Assembly: GCF_003364295.1 (NCBI RefSeq)
Contig: NZ_NXLO01000004.1
Span: 186,001-250,000, forward strand
Source of the DNA: Helicobacter sp. MIT 99-5507
GTDB lineage: Bacteria > Campylobacterota > Campylobacteria > Campylobacterales > Helicobacteraceae
Direction of reading: 5' to 3'
Length of the DNA: 64,000 nucleotides
The stretch's first letter is position 1; each line of letters opens with the position of its first letter. The notes below the pieces were generated by a model. That model did not search any database, was not told the origin of the DNA, and was given only the letters and a program-made list of their open reading frames with translations. This document shows, one piece after another, positions 63,541 through 64,000 of the stretch. A program made the position numbers and the translations under genes.

Positions 63541-64000
63541 TTATTCCCCCTAATTTCTTTATCTCCCATTTCATGAACCATCATATAATTAATATCTTTT
63601 TCTAAATTTAATCCATTTTTAATATATGCAGCATATGTTGCTAATCCTAGAATAATAAAAAATACGCTTAGAGCTATTTTTAGATTTCTAAGTCTTTTTA
63701 ATGTGATTTCTGGTGTTTTTGCTTCAAACCATCCCCATTTAACTGCAAGTCTATACAATCCAATAGAACCATGCAATTCCACTGCAAATAATAATATTAG
63801 ATATAGAATCCAAAAATGTTGATGAACAAATCTAAATGATGACCCAATGGAGCCTATTGTTTGAGGTTGAGTCATGACTATATATAAATGCACGCTTCCT
63901 AAGAAAAACATTGCAAAACCTGTATATGCTTGTATCACCCAAAGTGTTGTATCACTATGTCTAAGACTATCTTTGTGTGCTTTAAGCCTAATGTATTGTC
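63537..64000 (-). CDS. frdC: Fumarate reductase cytochrome b subunit FrdC, 5' partial
   Basis: C-terminal part of the dihaem membrane subunit that oxidises menaquinol. The frame is open to the window edge ([34 protein letters not shown]), and the visible segment has three hydrophobic stretches plus conserved [18 protein letters not shown]. The first in-frame ATG at 63938 is internal; about 100 residues of the usual 255 are missing. It overlaps frdA by four bases. Confidence 0.95.
   Translation of the reverse strand, partial: QYIRLKAHKDSLRHSDTTLWVIQAYTGFAMFFLGSVHLYIVMTQPQTIGSIGSSFRFVHQHFWILYLILLFAVELHGSIGLYRLAVKWGWFEAKTPEITLKRLRNLKIALSVFFIILGLATYAAYIKNGLNLEKDINYMMVHEMGDKEIRGNK

Noticed and set aside
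1-64000. CRISPR arrays, insertion sequences or prophage genes
   Set aside because: No regularly spaced repeats, transposase or phage-type genes were seen; the only long exact repeat noticed is the 80-bp pair inside yejF.

Overview
The window is AT-rich, gene-dense bacterial DNA from a Campylobacterota member, most likely Helicobacter or a close relative. The evidence is blocks of gene order I recall from H. pylori: folD-lepB-M50 protease-rpiB; apt-dedA-pepA-ychF; secG-frr-pyrE-RDD; rpsU-fabG-acpP-fabF-accA; PEB4-type isomerase-fba-efp; tgt-RCK-aroB-mscS-mtaB-ftsH-like; and frdCAB. Protein details fit too, such as the near-family-typical AtpB, the MRGFKIF start of Prs and a porin of Helicobacter outer-membrane style. 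Species cannot be fixed from this window.

Layout. 1-9.4 kb: end of a porin gene, a small cytochrome c, then a tightly packed forward run from folD to ychF with trpS inside it. 9.4-10 kb: a frameshifted FkbM-type methyltransferase remnant. 10-19.9 kb: secG-frr-pyrE-RDD, atpB, a ThiE/TenI-like protein, an outer-membrane barrel, a ZIP metal transporter, the NAD(P)HX repair enzyme, thiG and feoB. 19.9-20.3 kb: a four-tRNA operon (Pro, His, Arg, Arg) behind a perfect -35/-10 promoter.

20.5-35.2 kb is the main accessory block: an 18-gene aryl-polyene-type (APE/flexirubin/xanthomonadin-like) type II polyketide cluster. A leftward operon carries LolA-like protein, MMPL exporter and phosphopantetheinyl transferase. 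A divergent rightward operon carries a flavin halogenase-like enzyme, DUF3261-like lipoprotein, two ketosynthases, a chain-length factor, ketoreductase, dehydratase, two ACPs, acyltransferases, a fused AMP-ligase/dehydratase, glycosyltransferase and thioesterase. Together they would prime, extend, reduce, transfer and export an aryl polyene lipid to the outer membrane. No aromatic ammonia-lyase, chorismate lyase or O-methyltransferase is present, and the halogenase-like gene suggests a halogenated head group.

35.4-48.1 kb: prs, rpsU, primary fatty-acid genes (fabG-acpP-fabF-accA), a Yej-type peptide ABC importer whose ATPase gene contains an exact 80-bp internal repeat, an SNase-like small protein, then PPIase-fba-efp. 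48.2-49.2 kb: selD, which reads as a selenoprotein with an in-frame TGA (Sec13) followed by a SECIS-like hairpin. 49.3-60.2 kb: purB, tgt, an RCK protein, aroB, mscS, mtaB, an FtsH-like ATPase without HEXXH, a BioV-like hydrolase and a PHP phosphatase. 60.2-64 kb: a lone type IV prepilin-like gene and frdB-frdA-frdC (frdC runs off the end).

No gene-free stretch exceeds 300 bases. The largest, 20304-20526, 35235-35421 and 48075-48205, hold at most promoter or terminator elements. No insertion sequence, integrase, CRISPR array or rRNA was seen. A heptamer palindrome, AGAWTCT, is strikingly frequent across the whole window, in genes and in hairpins.
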